Shown here: in pieces, positions 6,266 to 15,114 of the stretch | Layout: every line of letters begins with the position of its first letter | How positions within the stretch are numbered: the first letter of the stretch is position 1 | DNA from: an uncultured Bacteroidales bacterium | GTDB lineage: Bacteria > Bacteroidota > Bacteroidia > Bacteroidales > UBA932 | Direction of reading: 5' to 3' | NCBI GenBank assembly: GCA_900544815.1 | Contig: UQWT01000019.1 | Span: 1 to 32,561 of the forward strand | DNA: 32,561 bases | Notes under the pieces: generated by a model | What the model saw: only the letters and a program-made list of their open reading frames with translations | What the model was told of the DNA's origin: nothing | Databases searched by the model: none | Translations under genes and position numbers: made by a program

Positions 6266-8419
6266 ATGAATAAAAATGCTTTAAAAAGGGATCTGTTAAA
6301 GATAAAAGAGGTAGCGCCCTTAGTTCATAACATTACCAATTTTGTGGTAATGAACAATACTGCAAACGCTTTGCTCGCAATTGGAGCCTCTCCTGTTATG
6401 GCCCATGCAAAAGAGGAGATGGTTGAGATGAGTTCAATGGCAGGGGCATTGGTAATAAATATAGGTACACTTACCCCGGATTGGGTAGATGCCATGATAA
6501 TAGCAGGCAAAAATGCCGTAAAACGAGGCATCCCTGTTGTGTTAGACCCTGTTGGAGCAGGAGCAACAACTTATAGGACAGAAAGCTGTGTGCGCATAAT
6601 GAGTGAATGTATGCCAAACATAATAAGGGGTAACGGATCTGAGATAATGGTGTTGGAGCAGGCATATTCAAAGTACCTTGCACAAAACGGAAAGAAGGTA
6701 GGTGTCTTGGAGAGCGAAGAGATAAAGAGTAAAGGCGTAGACAGTACGGCATCATCCAATGCAGCTGTTGAGTCTGCAAAACGTTTGGCAAAACTTACAG
6801 GAGCAGTTGTCTCTATAAGTGGAGCAACAGACTATATAACAGATGGAGAGACGGTTAATACTGTTCCAATAGGCTCCCCAATGATGACAAAGGTTACAGG
6901 ATTGGGCTGCAGCGCATCTGCAATAACCGGAGCATTCGCAGCCGTAAATAAAGATTATCTTGAGGCCGCTACCAACGCAATGTTCATTATGGGACTTGCC
7001 GGCCATTCCGCTGCTGCAAAATCAAATGGCCCTGGCTCTCTGCAACTTAACTTCTTAGATGAGCTTTACAACGCCACAGACAACTATTTTTCAAAAGAAA
7101 AGGCAGAGCGGCTGTTCAAGACACCTTTGTATTTGGTTACAGACAGGCATTTCTTTGGCTTGGATACTACGCTTCCCGACAATCAATGCAAGGCAGATAA
7201 CCTGTTGGAAAAAACTGTCCTTGAGGCGGTTGAGAACGGAGTGAGCATGGTGCAGCTTAGAGAGAAAGAGTGTAGCAGCGAGGAGTTTATATACCTTGCA
7301 AAAAGACTCCACAGAATGCTAAAGCAGTACAATGTTCCACTTATCATAAATGACAGGATAGATGTTGCTCTTGCAGCCGATGCAGAGGGGGTTCATGTTG
7401 GACAATCAGACAGTTCCGTTGATGAAGCTCGCAGGATTTTGGGACCGTCAAAGATTATAGGGCTCTCTGTTGAGACATTGGAGCAGGCTGTTGATGCAAA
7501 CAGTTATGATATAGATTATATTGCAGTATCACCTGTCTTTAGAACCCAGACAAAGACAGATACCAACGATGGCTTTGGATTAGACGGCTTGTCTATGGTG
7601 GCATCATTCTCAAAACACCCTGTTGTCGCTATTGGCGGCATACATAAAGAAAATGCATTGGATGTAATGAATGCCGGAGCGGATGCAATAGCAGTTGTAT
7701 CTGAGATAATGGCAGCCAAAGAACCCGGCAGAGCAACAGCAGAACTGCTTGAAAGTTGCGTTGGAGCAAAGATCGCATGGAAAGATATAGCTTGGAGCAG
7801 CATAGTTCCAACCTATAATGAGATAATATCAATGCCGTTCCTCAAAGAGCTCGAAAAAGGGACTCTGAAGCCGGAAAAATTCACATATTACCTTGCTCAA
7901 GATACACTTTACTTAAAGGTATTTGGAGAAAATATGCTAAAAATGGGGGCTATGCCTGAGATGGCGTCTTACAAGGAGCATTTTAAAAGATTCTACAACG
8001 AGACTGTTGAGTTTGAGAACATGTTGCACGAAACGTTGAGGCAGAAACTTCATGCCTATGCCGTATCAGATGAGGAGAAGAATACAATGGGAACAGCTTG
8101 CAAGGAGTACACAGAGCATCTGAACAGGCTCACAGCAACAGGTGATGCGGCCAAAGCTGCGGTTGCGCATTTAGCCTGTTTCTGGGTTTATGCCGAGGTT
8201 GGTAAACAGCTTAAATCTGTTTCTGAAAACCCTTACAAAGAGTGGATAGACGGTTATTCAAGCGAACTTTTTGACGAGAGCGTTAGAATCTACCTTGATA
8301 TCTGCTGTACTCTTGCTGCAAGTAGAACAGAGGAGCAGAGACGGGAGCTGGTGGAGATTTTCAAGAGATCTACTGTTCTGGAGTATGATTTCTGGTCTTA
8401 CGCCTATACTAAAAACTAG
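6266..8419 (+). CDS. ThiM-ThiE-TenA trifunctional thiamine salvage protein
   Basis: One uninterrupted 717-codon frame joins three enzymes. Residues 1-272 are hydroxyethylthiazole kinase (ThiM), with HNITNFVVMN, LDPVGAGATTYR and the active-site Cys in VTGLGCSASAITGAF (C215). Residues about 286-497 are thiamine-phosphate synthase (ThiE), with LYLVTDRHF, VQLREKE, IINDRIDVALA, GVHVGQSD and the phosphate-binding AIGGIH. Residues about 508-717 are TenA (aminopyrimidine aminohydrolase), with candidate catalytic D546, C638 in AHLACFWVYAEVG and E706 in STVLEYDFW. The Cys places it with the TenA_C type. ThiM makes thiazole phosphate, TenA frees HMP from degraded thiamine, and ThiE joins thiazole phosphate with HMP-diphosphate. 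thiL and thiD follow and complete the route. The linkers are short (about 10-14 residues). No TPP riboswitch is seen in the 88 bp upstream. The domain calls are strong; activity of each domain is inferred. Confidence 0.95.
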   Translation: MNKNALKRDLLKIKEVAPLVHNITNFVVMNNTANALLAIGASPVMAHAKEEMVEMSSMAGALVINIGTLTPDWVDAMIIAGKNAVKRGIPVVLDPVGAGATTYRTESCVRIMSECMPNIIRGNGSEIMVLEQAYSKYLAQNGKKVGVLESEEIKSKGVDSTASSNAAVESAKRLAKLTGAVVSISGATDYITDGETVNTVPIGSPMMTKVTGLGCSASAITGAFAAVNKDYLEAATNAMFIMGLAGHSAAAKSNGPGSLQLNFLDELYNATDNYFSKEKAERLFKTPLYLVTDRHFFGLDTTLPDNQCKADNLLEKTVLEAVENGVSMVQLREKECSSEEFIYLAKRLHRMLKQYNVPLIINDRIDVALAADAEGVHVGQSDSSVDEARRILGPSKIIGLSVETLEQAVDANSYDIDYIAVSPVFRTQTKTDTNDGFGLDGLSMVASFSKHPVVAIGGIHKENALDVMNAGADAIAVVSEIMAAKEPGRATAELLESCVGAKIAWKDIAWSSIVPTYNEIISMPFLKELEKGTLKPEKFTYYLAQDTLYLKVFGENMLKMGAMPEMASYKEHFKRFYNETVEFENMLHETLRQKLHAYAVSDEEKNTMGTACKEYTEHLNRLTATGDAAKAAVAHLACFWVYAEVGKQLKSVSENPYKEWIDGYSSELFDESVRIYLDICCTLAASRTEEQRRELVEIFKRSTVLEYDFWSYAYTKN

Positions 8420-8443
8420 CTAAAAAGGCAACTACTGTGTTAC

Positions 8444-8514
8444 GCTTGCTTCGCATATCCTCATTTACAATAAGTAAACTCCGGTGTGCTCAGCTTCGCA
8501 AGCCTTGTACTTGC
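8444..8514. repeat. Nested inverted repeats between the thiamine fusion gene and thiL
   Basis: GCTTGC (8444-8449) pairs with GCAAGC (8498-8503). Inside, TTTAC and GTAAA pair around AATAA (8464-8478). A second small hairpin, GCAAG/CTTGC, spans 8498-8514, so the two outer structures compete. The text looks like a short dispersed element rather than coding DNA. The preceding words near 8422 resemble those just upstream of the glycosyltransferase gene at 15099. It may be a small mobile repeat or a processing hairpin in the thiamine transcript. Confidence 0.45.
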
Positions 8515-8572
8515 ACTTTTTATCTAATTTTTAACATGTTGCTGTTTGTGTAATAAATAGCTATTAGAAAAA

Positions 8573-9625
8573 ATGAAGAGTTTAAAGGAGATAGGCGAGT
8601 TTGGGTTTATTGAGAGTTTTACCAATAGGTTCAAACCGCTTCTACAGAATAATGTAACAGGAATAGGGGATGATTGCGCTGTCTTTGCAAAAGATGGCGC
8701 AACAGACTCTATTTTTACCACAGACCTGCTTGCAGAGGGGGTACATTTTATTAGAGATAAGATCTCTGCATACGAACTTGGTTACAAAAGTGTGGCCGTT
8801 AACCTTAGCGATATTGCTGCAATGGGTGGTATTGCAAAGGGGACGTTTCTCTCAATTGCAGTACCTCCCAATGTGTCGTTTGACTATTTGGATGAGTTTA
8901 TGAACGGATACCTTGCAATAAGCAGGGAGTTTAATGTGCCGCTTTTGGGTGGCGACACAACCAAATCTTTACGTGATCTTGTCATAAATATTGGCGTAAC
9001 AGGGGAGGTCGAGCATGAGAGGGCAAAGATGCGGTCCATGGCTCAGCCGGGCGATATAATCTGCGTAACCGGAACCCTTGGAGATTCTGTCGGAGGCTTG
9101 CAAATAGTTCTTGCAGAAAAAGATAAAGACGCATTGGATAATCTTGCCGCAAATGACTCACGGGTGCAATATATGCTTGGCAGGCACTATATGCCAAAGC
9201 CAAGACTTAACGAGGGGCGGGCACTTAACCGTTTTGATGCCGTTCATGCAATGATGGATATTTCAGACGGTATAGGATCTGATCTGCAGCATATCCTAAA
9301 GATGAGTAATATGTCTGCAGTGATAGATGTGGATAAGTTGCCTGTTTCGTCTCAACTCAGAGGATATTTTGGAGATAAAGGGGAGCACTATTTGAGAGAA
9401 TTGGCTATATCCGGCGGTGAGGATTACGAGCTGCTTTTTACTGTAGACAGGTATGAGATAGATGCGGTAAAAACCCTTCTGAAGAGTTTGACAGGTATGG
9501 AACTGCACGAGATTGGATATGTAACGCCGGTGCAAAAAGGAACTCAACCGTCTGTTACATGGATGTATAAAGGGGTAAAGCTCAATGAAACATTTAATGG
9601 ATATAATCATTTTTTGGCAAAATAA
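8573..9625 (+). CDS. thiL: Thiamine-monophosphate kinase
   Basis: ThiL phosphorylates thiamine monophosphate to thiamine diphosphate, the active cofactor. The 350-residue protein has the PurM/ThiL-fold motifs: GIGDDCAVF (30-38, Mg/ATP aspartates D33 and D34), VAVNLSDIAAMGG, LLGGDTTKS, MMDISDGIGSDL and SGGEDYELLFTV. Its length matches the family. It follows the ThiM-ThiE-TenA gene by 153 bp and precedes thiD by 49 bp, all on one strand, so it is likely part of the same transcription unit. It provides the last step for the thiamine monophosphate made by the fusion protein. The start ATG is preceded by an A-rich stretch rather than a Shine-Dalgarno site, as usual in Bacteroidetes. Confidence 0.96.
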   Translation: MKSLKEIGEFGFIESFTNRFKPLLQNNVTGIGDDCAVFAKDGATDSIFTTDLLAEGVHFIRDKISAYELGYKSVAVNLSDIAAMGGIAKGTFLSIAVPPNVSFDYLDEFMNGYLAISREFNVPLLGGDTTKSLRDLVINIGVTGEVEHERAKMRSMAQPGDIICVTGTLGDSVGGLQIVLAEKDKDALDNLAANDSRVQYMLGRHYMPKPRLNEGRALNRFDAVHAMMDISDGIGSDLQHILKMSNMSAVIDVDKLPVSSQLRGYFGDKGEHYLRELAISGGEDYELLFTVDRYEIDAVKTLLKSLTGMELHEIGYVTPVQKGTQPSVTWMYKGVKLNETFNGYNHFLAK

Positions 9626-9636
9626 GATAATTTGTT

Positions 9637-9655
9637 TCCCGACAATTTATCGGGA
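9637..9655. repeat. Hairpin containing a copy of the dispersed TTCCCGACAA word
   Basis: TCCCGA (9637-9642) and TCGGGA (9650-9655) form a 6-bp stem with a 7-nt loop in the 49-bp gap between thiL and thiD. The left arm and part of the loop are the dispersed motif (TTCCCGACAA, 9636-9645). It is not followed by a T tract, so a terminator role is unlikely. Paired uptake sequences in other bacteria also form such small hairpins. Confidence 0.5.
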
Positions 9656-9674
9656 CGGAAAAGGGAGATAATAG

Positions 9675-10532
9675 ATGAAACCGAACATGAAAATAGCGAG
9701 AGTATTGACAATAGCCGGCAGTGATTCGGGCGGAGGAGCCGGTATTCAGGCAGATATAAAAGCTATCTCAGCCACAGGTTCTTATGCGGCTTCTGCAATT
9801 ACTGCTGTAACTGTGCAGAATACGGTTGGGGTAAGGGATGTGTTTCCATTGCCAATAAACATTGTAACAGGGCAGATAGAGGCGGTTTTGGATGATATTG
9901 GAGCGGATGCAATCAAGATTGGAATGCTTCACAGTGTTGAGGTTATTGAGGCTGTGCGTACAGAGCTGTTAAAGTACAGGGTTAAGAATTTGGTTATTGA
10001 TCCTGTGATGGTGGCAACATCCGGGGACAGACTCATCAATGAGGATGCTGTTTCTGCGCTAAAGGAGAGATTGCTTCCGTTGGCTACGGTTATCACCCCC
10101 AATATACCCGAGGCGGAGATTCTTCTTGGTCGTAAGTTAGACAGACAGAAGGAGTTGGCTTCTGCGGCGGAGGAGCTGTCTGCGGCGCTTACATCTTTGG
10201 CTTCTGCCCAAGGCTCTGACAATAAAGTCTCGGTTCTTTTAAAGGCGGGACATCTTACAGAGGAGCGTTTGGTGGATATTTTCTATAATGCGCAAACGGG
10301 GGAGACTCTTCATTTGGATTCAAGGAGGATAAACACAAGAAATACGCACGGAACAGGGTGTACAATGTCCTCTGCTTTTGCATCGTTTCTGGCTCGCGGG
10401 TTCTCTCTCAACGATGCCGCAGACAAGGCAAAGGATTATATCAATAGTGCAATTATTGCTGCTGCCAAGGATGGCAGTGTGGGTACAGGGCACGGACCTG
10501 TAGCACACTTCTTTATGCTTGTGAACAAATGA
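9675..10532 (+). CDS. thiD: Hydroxymethylpyrimidine/phosphomethylpyrimidine kinase
   Basis: ThiD phosphorylates HMP twice to HMP-diphosphate, the pyrimidine half used by ThiE. The 285-residue ribokinase-fold protein begins with the signature VLTIAGSDSGGGAGIQADIK (10-29). TVQNTVGV follows around residue 46. The C-terminal anion-hole region is NTHGTGCTMSSAFA, with C229 just before the catalytic region. VIDPVMVATSGDRL and TPNIPEAEILLG are typical of ThiD. There is a slightly longer, Ala/Ser-rich stretch near residues 159-182, probably a surface loop. It is the last gene of the thiamine block. With TenA supplying HMP it makes pyrimidine salvage complete. Confidence 0.95.
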   Translation: MKPNMKIARVLTIAGSDSGGGAGIQADIKAISATGSYAASAITAVTVQNTVGVRDVFPLPINIVTGQIEAVLDDIGADAIKIGMLHSVEVIEAVRTELLKYRVKNLVIDPVMVATSGDRLINEDAVSALKERLLPLATVITPNIPEAEILLGRKLDRQKELASAAEELSAALTSLASAQGSDNKVSVLLKAGHLTEERLVDIFYNAQTGETLHLDSRRINTRNTHGTGCTMSSAFASFLARGFSLNDAADKAKDYINSAIIAAAKDGSVGTGHGPVAHFFMLVNK

Positions 10533-10622
10533 TTATGGAGAGCATGACTATATCACATTGAATGTACCCCCCCTCTGTAGCCAATTTATGGCTGTTTTTC
10601 AGAGACTTTATCGGAGTGACCC

Positions 10623-11057
10623 AAATATAGTCATGCCTTTAACGGTAAGCAGATATTTTTAACGCGGGTGACGAGGTTTGTCAGGATATAGCAAAGTAAC
10701 GAACCCCTCTTTAATTTATGGCTGGTGTAAGTGAATATTCCATAAAGTTTTCGCGGTCTCTAAGGCCTATTGCAGCCATCATCTCTTTTACAGACAAGTG
10801 GTTGTTTGCTATAATTTCAATAAGACGAATAATTTTGTCATTGTCTGTGATTAGTTGATTCTTTGAACTTGTCGGGGTACTTGTCGGGAATATAATCTAC
10901 GACCAATACAAGCTCCCTCTTCACCGGTTTTAGAGCAGGCTCTATGGTTGCCGTCAAAACAGCTACTACACCTTTTTTGTAGATATATATGCAACGACCT
11001 CTTTAGCGGAGCTTGTTTATCTTCTTGGAAAAGCCTATTAATATCAGAGATAGCCAT
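10623..11057 (-). pseudogene. Decayed gene with a winged-helix-like C-terminus
   Basis: Minus-strand protein-like text is split over three frames. It runs VVAVLTATIEPALKP and VLVVDYIPDKYPDKFK (about 10985-10860), then NDKIIRLIEIIANNHLSVK and GLRDRENFMEYSLTPAIN (to the TAA at 10711-10713). Next, in another frame, comes EGFVTLLYPDKPRHPR-stop-KYLLTVKG (10709-10637). The last part resembles the C-terminal winged-helix tail of Fic-like or AlbA/Schlafen-type ATP-binding regulators in Bacteroidetes; I cannot choose between them. The break at 10711 coincides with a local duplication (AATTTATGGCTG at 10583-10594 and 10713-10724). A C7 run is at 10567-10573. A 12-bp inverted repeat, GCATGACTATAT, is at 10542-10553 and 10625-10636. 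No intact product is possible. This fills the 609-bp gap before mutS. Confidence 0.55.
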
Positions 11058-11108
11058 TATTTGAAAGTGATTTTGAGGGTGAGATAAGGAAGTTAAGGGA
11101 GAAATGAG

Positions 11109-11116
11109 TAATTTTG
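11109..11116 (+). promoter_or_regulatory. Candidate -7 box for mutS overlapping the dispersed motif
   Basis: TAATTTTG fits TAnnTTTG and ends 25 bp before the mutS ATG. It overlaps an exact copy of the dispersed 12-mer TTGTCGGGAAGC (11114-11125). The overlap may be chance, since other copies of the word lack a TA at the right place. No good -33 box is seen. Confidence 0.4.
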
Positions 11117-11141
11117 TCGGGAAGCAAAATATGGTAAAAGA

Positions 11142-13832
11142 ATGGGCGAAAATTCAAAGATTGTTGAGACTCCGTTGATGCGTCAGTACTTTAAGGTTAA
11201 GGCTGAGCATCCCGACGCATTGTTGCTTTTTAGGGTGGGGGATTTCTACGAGACGTTTGGTGAGGATGCGGTTACGGCAAGCAGGGTATTGGGAATTGTG
11301 CTTACAAGAAGGGCAAACGGGTCTGCGCAGTTTGTTGAGTTGGCGGGGTTTCCGCATCATGCTTTGGACAATTATCTGCCTAAATTGGTGAGGAGCGGGT
11401 TTAAGGTTGCGGTGTGCGACCAATTGGAGGATCCAAAACTTACAAAGAAGATTGTAAAACGTGGTATTACAGAGTTGGTTACCCCTGGTATTGCCTATTC
11501 AGACCAGCTGTTGGACCAAAAGGAAAACAATTATCTGTGCGCTGCCTCTTTTGATGGAAAGCGGGGCGGCGTTGCATTTCTAGATATATCTACCGGAACT
11601 TTTAGGGTTGCAGAGGGCGATTTGGATTATATTGATATGCTCCTCTCCTCTATGTCTCCAAAGGAGATAGTCATCCAAAGGGGGTATAGGGATGGCTTTA
11701 GAGAGCGGTTCGGCGATAAATACTATCTGTCGTATATGGACGAGTGGGCCTTTGCAAACCAGGCTTGCGAGGACAAGCTCAAGGAGCAATTTTCGTTGGC
11801 TTCGTTAAAAGGATTTGGTGTTGAAGGGATGAATTTGGCAATTACTGCGGCAGGGGCAATTCTTTTCTATTTGGAGCAAAATCATAATAAGAGTGTGAGC
11901 CAACTCTGTTCGATTGGGCGTATAGAGAGAGACAGATATGTATGGCTGGACAGGTTTACTGTAAGGAACTTGGAGCTGTTTGTATCGGCCGCCCCGGATG
12001 GGGTCTCGCTTTTGCAGGTTATAGACAAAACTTGCTGTCCGTTGGGCGCCAGATTATTAAGGAACTGGCTTTCTCTGCCTATAAAAGAGTTGGACGAGAT
12101 AAGGGAGCGGCACTCGGTTGTTGAGGCTTTTTATAATGATTCTTGCAGATTGGATGAGTTGAGGGAGCTGCTTGGCAATGTGGGGGATTTGGAGAGGATA
12201 ATATCTCGGGCTGCTGCAGGAAAGATAATGCCAAGAGAGCTTAACCAACTTAAACGTGGGCTTAAGCAACTGGAACCTATAAAGCAATTGATGGCAACGT
12301 TGGTAGAAGAGGAAGGCAATGAACAATTGGACTTTGCGGTAATAGACGCTGTAAGGAGGCTGTGTAATGATATTGTATTGTTTAGTGAGCTACAAAACTA
12401 TATAGAGAAGCATCTGTTGGCGGATCCTGCCCCTATGTTTGGTAAAGGGGATATTATTGCAGATGGTGTAGACAGTGAATTGGACGAATTGAGACAGATA
12501 GCACGCCATGGGAAGGATTATCTGCAGCAGCTTCAGGAGAGGGAGATAGAGAGGACAGGCATACCATCTTTAAAGATTAGCTATAACAATGTGTTCGGCT
12601 ACTATTTGGAGGTAAGGAACACGCATAAAGAGAAGGTTCCGCCGGAGTGGATAAGAAAGCAGACTCTTGTTAATGCAGAACGTTACATAACGCAGGAGCT
12701 AAAGGAATATGAGGAGAAGATTTTAGGGGCAGAGGAGAAGATAACGTCAATAGAACAGCGTATATACCAGCAGATTGTAGCGGAGGTTCAGCGAAATATT
12801 CCGGCAATTCAGGCTGTGAGTAAGGTGGTGGCAAAGATAGATGTATTATCGTCATTTGCAGCATTGGCCATTAGCAACCGTTACTGCAAACCTCAGATTA
12901 ACGATTCGCTTGAAATAGATATTACGGAGGGCAGGCATCCTGTTATTGAGACCCTTATGAAGCCAGGAGAGGAGTATGTACCAAATTCGCTTCATTTAGA
13001 TTCAAATGATGAGCAGATAATGATTCTTACAGGTCCTAATATGGCCGGTAAATCCGCGCTTTTGAGACAGACCGCACTTATTGTGCTAATGGCGCAGATA
13101 GGCTCGTTTGTTCCGGCAAAGGCCGCATCATTAGGGGTTACAGACAAGATTTTTACAAGAGTGGGGGCCTCTGATAACATATCTCGCGGAGAGTCCACCT
13201 TTATGGTAGAGATGACAGAGACAGCTACTATCCTTCACAATATATCCAACCGCTCCTTGGTGCTTTTAGATGAGATAGGCAGGGGTACAAGTACTTTTGA
13301 TGGTATGTCAATTGCTTGGGCCATAGTTGAATACCTGCATGAGTGTGGAATGAGGCCAAAAACGCTTTTTGCTACTCACTACCATGAGCTTAATGAGTTA
13401 GAGGAGATATATCCAAGGGTTAAGAACTGGCATATATCGGTAAAGGAGGTTGGGAATAAGGTGTTGTTTCTTAGAAAGTTAGCCCCAGGGGGCGTTGCCC
13501 ACAGCTTTGGTATTCATGTGGCTCGGATGGCCGGCATGCCAAAGAGAGTTATAGAGTCGGCGGAGCGTACTCTGCATCAATTGGAAAATACAGGAGATTC
13601 TTGTGAAGGGGCGAGCGGAGGTTTGGAAAAGAGTGGTTGTAAAGAGGAGAAGAGAGGAAAAAAGAGAGGGCGCAAGGGTGATGACGACGGCTTGCAACTC
13701 TCGTTCTATCAGTTGGATGATCCGCTGCTGTTAGATCTTAAAAATGATCTTGTAAAATTGGATATTAATAATATGACTCCGTTGGATGCGTTTGACGCCA
13801 TACGGTCGTTGAAGTCTAAACTTGGGGTGTAA
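11142..13832 (+). CDS. mutS: DNA mismatch repair protein MutS
   Basis: MutS recognises mismatches and starts repair with MutL. The 896-residue protein has the mismatch-wedging Phe-x-Glu in GDFYETFGED (F35, E37). It also has the connector and lever/clamp regions, Walker A in TGPNMAGKSALLRQ, Walker B LLDEIGRGTSTFDG, and the ATHYHEL H-loop region. The length is normal for MutS1. Before the C-terminal dimerisation helix there is a charged low-complexity insertion of Gly, Ser, Lys and Arg (about residues 823-850), likely a disordered linker. The gene stands alone after a decayed gene, with its own likely promoter and a copy of the dispersed motif just upstream. Confidence 0.97.
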   Translation: MGENSKIVETPLMRQYFKVKAEHPDALLLFRVGDFYETFGEDAVTASRVLGIVLTRRANGSAQFVELAGFPHHALDNYLPKLVRSGFKVAVCDQLEDPKLTKKIVKRGITELVTPGIAYSDQLLDQKENNYLCAASFDGKRGGVAFLDISTGTFRVAEGDLDYIDMLLSSMSPKEIVIQRGYRDGFRERFGDKYYLSYMDEWAFANQACEDKLKEQFSLASLKGFGVEGMNLAITAAGAILFYLEQNHNKSVSQLCSIGRIERDRYVWLDRFTVRNLELFVSAAPDGVSLLQVIDKTCCPLGARLLRNWLSLPIKELDEIRERHSVVEAFYNDSCRLDELRELLGNVGDLERIISRAAAGKIMPRELNQLKRGLKQLEPIKQLMATLVEEEGNEQLDFAVIDAVRRLCNDIVLFSELQNYIEKHLLADPAPMFGKGDIIADGVDSELDELRQIARHGKDYLQQLQEREIERTGIPSLKISYNNVFGYYLEVRNTHKEKVPPEWIRKQTLVNAERYITQELKEYEEKILGAEEKITSIEQRIYQQIVAEVQRNIPAIQAVSKVVAKIDVLSSFAALAISNRYCKPQINDSLEIDITEGRHPVIETLMKPGEEYVPNSLHLDSNDEQIMILTGPNMAGKSALLRQTALIVLMAQIGSFVPAKAASLGVTDKIFTRVGASDNISRGESTFMVEMTETATILHNISNRSLVLLDEIGRGTSTFDGMSIAWAIVEYLHECGMRPKTLFATHYHELNELEEIYPRVKNWHISVKEVGNKVLFLRKLAPGGVAHSFGIHVARMAGMPKRVIESAERTLHQLENTGDSCEGASGGLEKSGCKEEKRGKKRGRKGDDDGLQLSFYQLDDPLLLDLKNDLVKLDINNMTPLDAFDAIRSLKSKLGV

Positions 13833-13908
13833 ACGGATTAATAGCAATTATTTTGGCGTGTTTGTATAATCCATTTTGATATAAGGTGAAAAGAAATTAA
13901 CTAAATAT

Positions 13909-15099
13909 ATGATTATGAGAAAACTAATTTTATCTATGGCAGTTGCGACCATGACTATTTCGGCGTGGAGCTGCACTCAAAGCAAAGAGGCTAAGACAGA
14001 AAAGGATATTGAAAAGGTAATGCAAGATAATAAGGCGGTAGGTTTGGCTGTGGCAGTGGTAAAGGATACCAATATTGTCTATTCCAAGGCATTCGGCCTT
14101 AAAGATATAGAGAAGAATGAGCCATTGGAGTTGGATGATATATTTAGAATTGCCTCTATCTCTAAATCATTTACAGCTACAGGTATAATGCAGATGGTGG
14201 AGCAGGGTAAGATTAAATTGGAGGAGGATGTGTCTGAACTTGTAGGCTATCCAATCAGAAATCCTAAATACCCAGATACTCCTATTACTGTTAGGATGTT
14301 GCTCTCACATACCTCATCTATAAACGATTCGGAGGGGTACTATCAGCCAGGTGTTATAAATATCCTAAACCCTGCGGTCAACGAAACATACGCCAACGCG
14401 TATAATGATTATGAACCAGGTACATCATACGAATATTGCAACCTCAACTTTAACATGATGGGCACGATATTGGAGAAAGTTAGCGGTGAACGTTTTGATA
14501 AATATATTGTGAATCATATACTTAAGCCTATTGGTGTAGAAGGCGGATATGAAGTTGCAACCTTGGATTCTACAAAATTCGTAACTCTTTACGAGTACGA
14601 TGCTGTAAATGATAAGTTTATTCCATCACCAGAAGCATATGCACCAAGAAGGGATCAGATTGCAAACTATGAGTTCGGTTTTTCAACCCCTGTCTTCTCA
14701 CCTACAGGAGGTATGAAACTTACCCCAATCGGTCTTGCAAAGGTTATGATGATGCATATGCACAAAGGGTTGGCATACAACAATGGACAGCCTGTAAGAG
14801 TTATTGAGGAGAGCTCGGCAGAAATAATGCAGAGCAGGATAGCCTATCCAACAGATGAGGGGGATGCATACGGATTTGCAATAAGGACAACAGAGCAGCT
14901 TATAGATGGCGTGCTTATGAAGGGACATACCGGCGGTGCGTATGGCGTTCTTACCGCAATGTTCTGGCAGCCGGATGAAAACTGGGGTCTTATCATTATG
15001 ACCAACGGCTGCAACGAAAAGCGCGACCACAACTTTATGACTATTCATAGGGATGCCGCGAGAGTATTGTACAATAATTGGATCGCAAAGGATAAATAA
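13909..15099 (+). CDS. Serine hydrolase of the beta-lactamase/PBP (S12) family, lipoprotein
   Basis: The 396-residue protein has a lipoprotein signal ending SAWSC (C22), so it is likely anchored in the periplasm or at the surface. The penicillin-binding fold motifs are complete: SxxK as SISK (S83, K86), YxN as YCN (176-178), and HTGG near residue 345 in place of KTG. The set fits class C beta-lactamase-like esterases and D-peptidases of family S12. A true beta-lactamase, a D-aminopeptidase or an esterase are all possible; the motifs do not separate them. An alternative start (MRKLIL) lies two codons in and gives the same mature protein. The glycosyltransferase gene starts 15 bp downstream, so the two are likely cotranscribed. 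Confidence 0.88.
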   Translation: MIMRKLILSMAVATMTISAWSCTQSKEAKTEKDIEKVMQDNKAVGLAVAVVKDTNIVYSKAFGLKDIEKNEPLELDDIFRIASISKSFTATGIMQMVEQGKIKLEEDVSELVGYPIRNPKYPDTPITVRMLLSHTSSINDSEGYYQPGVINILNPAVNETYANAYNDYEPGTSYEYCNLNFNMMGTILEKVSGERFDKYIVNHILKPIGVEGGYEVATLDSTKFVTLYEYDAVNDKFIPSPEAYAPRRDQIANYEFGFSTPVFSPTGGMKLTPIGLAKVMMMHMHKGLAYNNGQPVRVIEESSAEIMQSRIAYPTDEGDAYGFAIRTTEQLIDGVLMKGHTGGAYGVLTAMFWQPDENWGLIIMTNGCNEKRDHNFMTIHRDAARVLYNNWIAKDK

Positions 15100-15114
15100 A
15101 AAGGTAACTGCTGC

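Noticed and set aside
10567..10573. C7 run as a phase-variation switch
   Set aside because: It lies in a decayed, non-coding stretch and controls no open frame.
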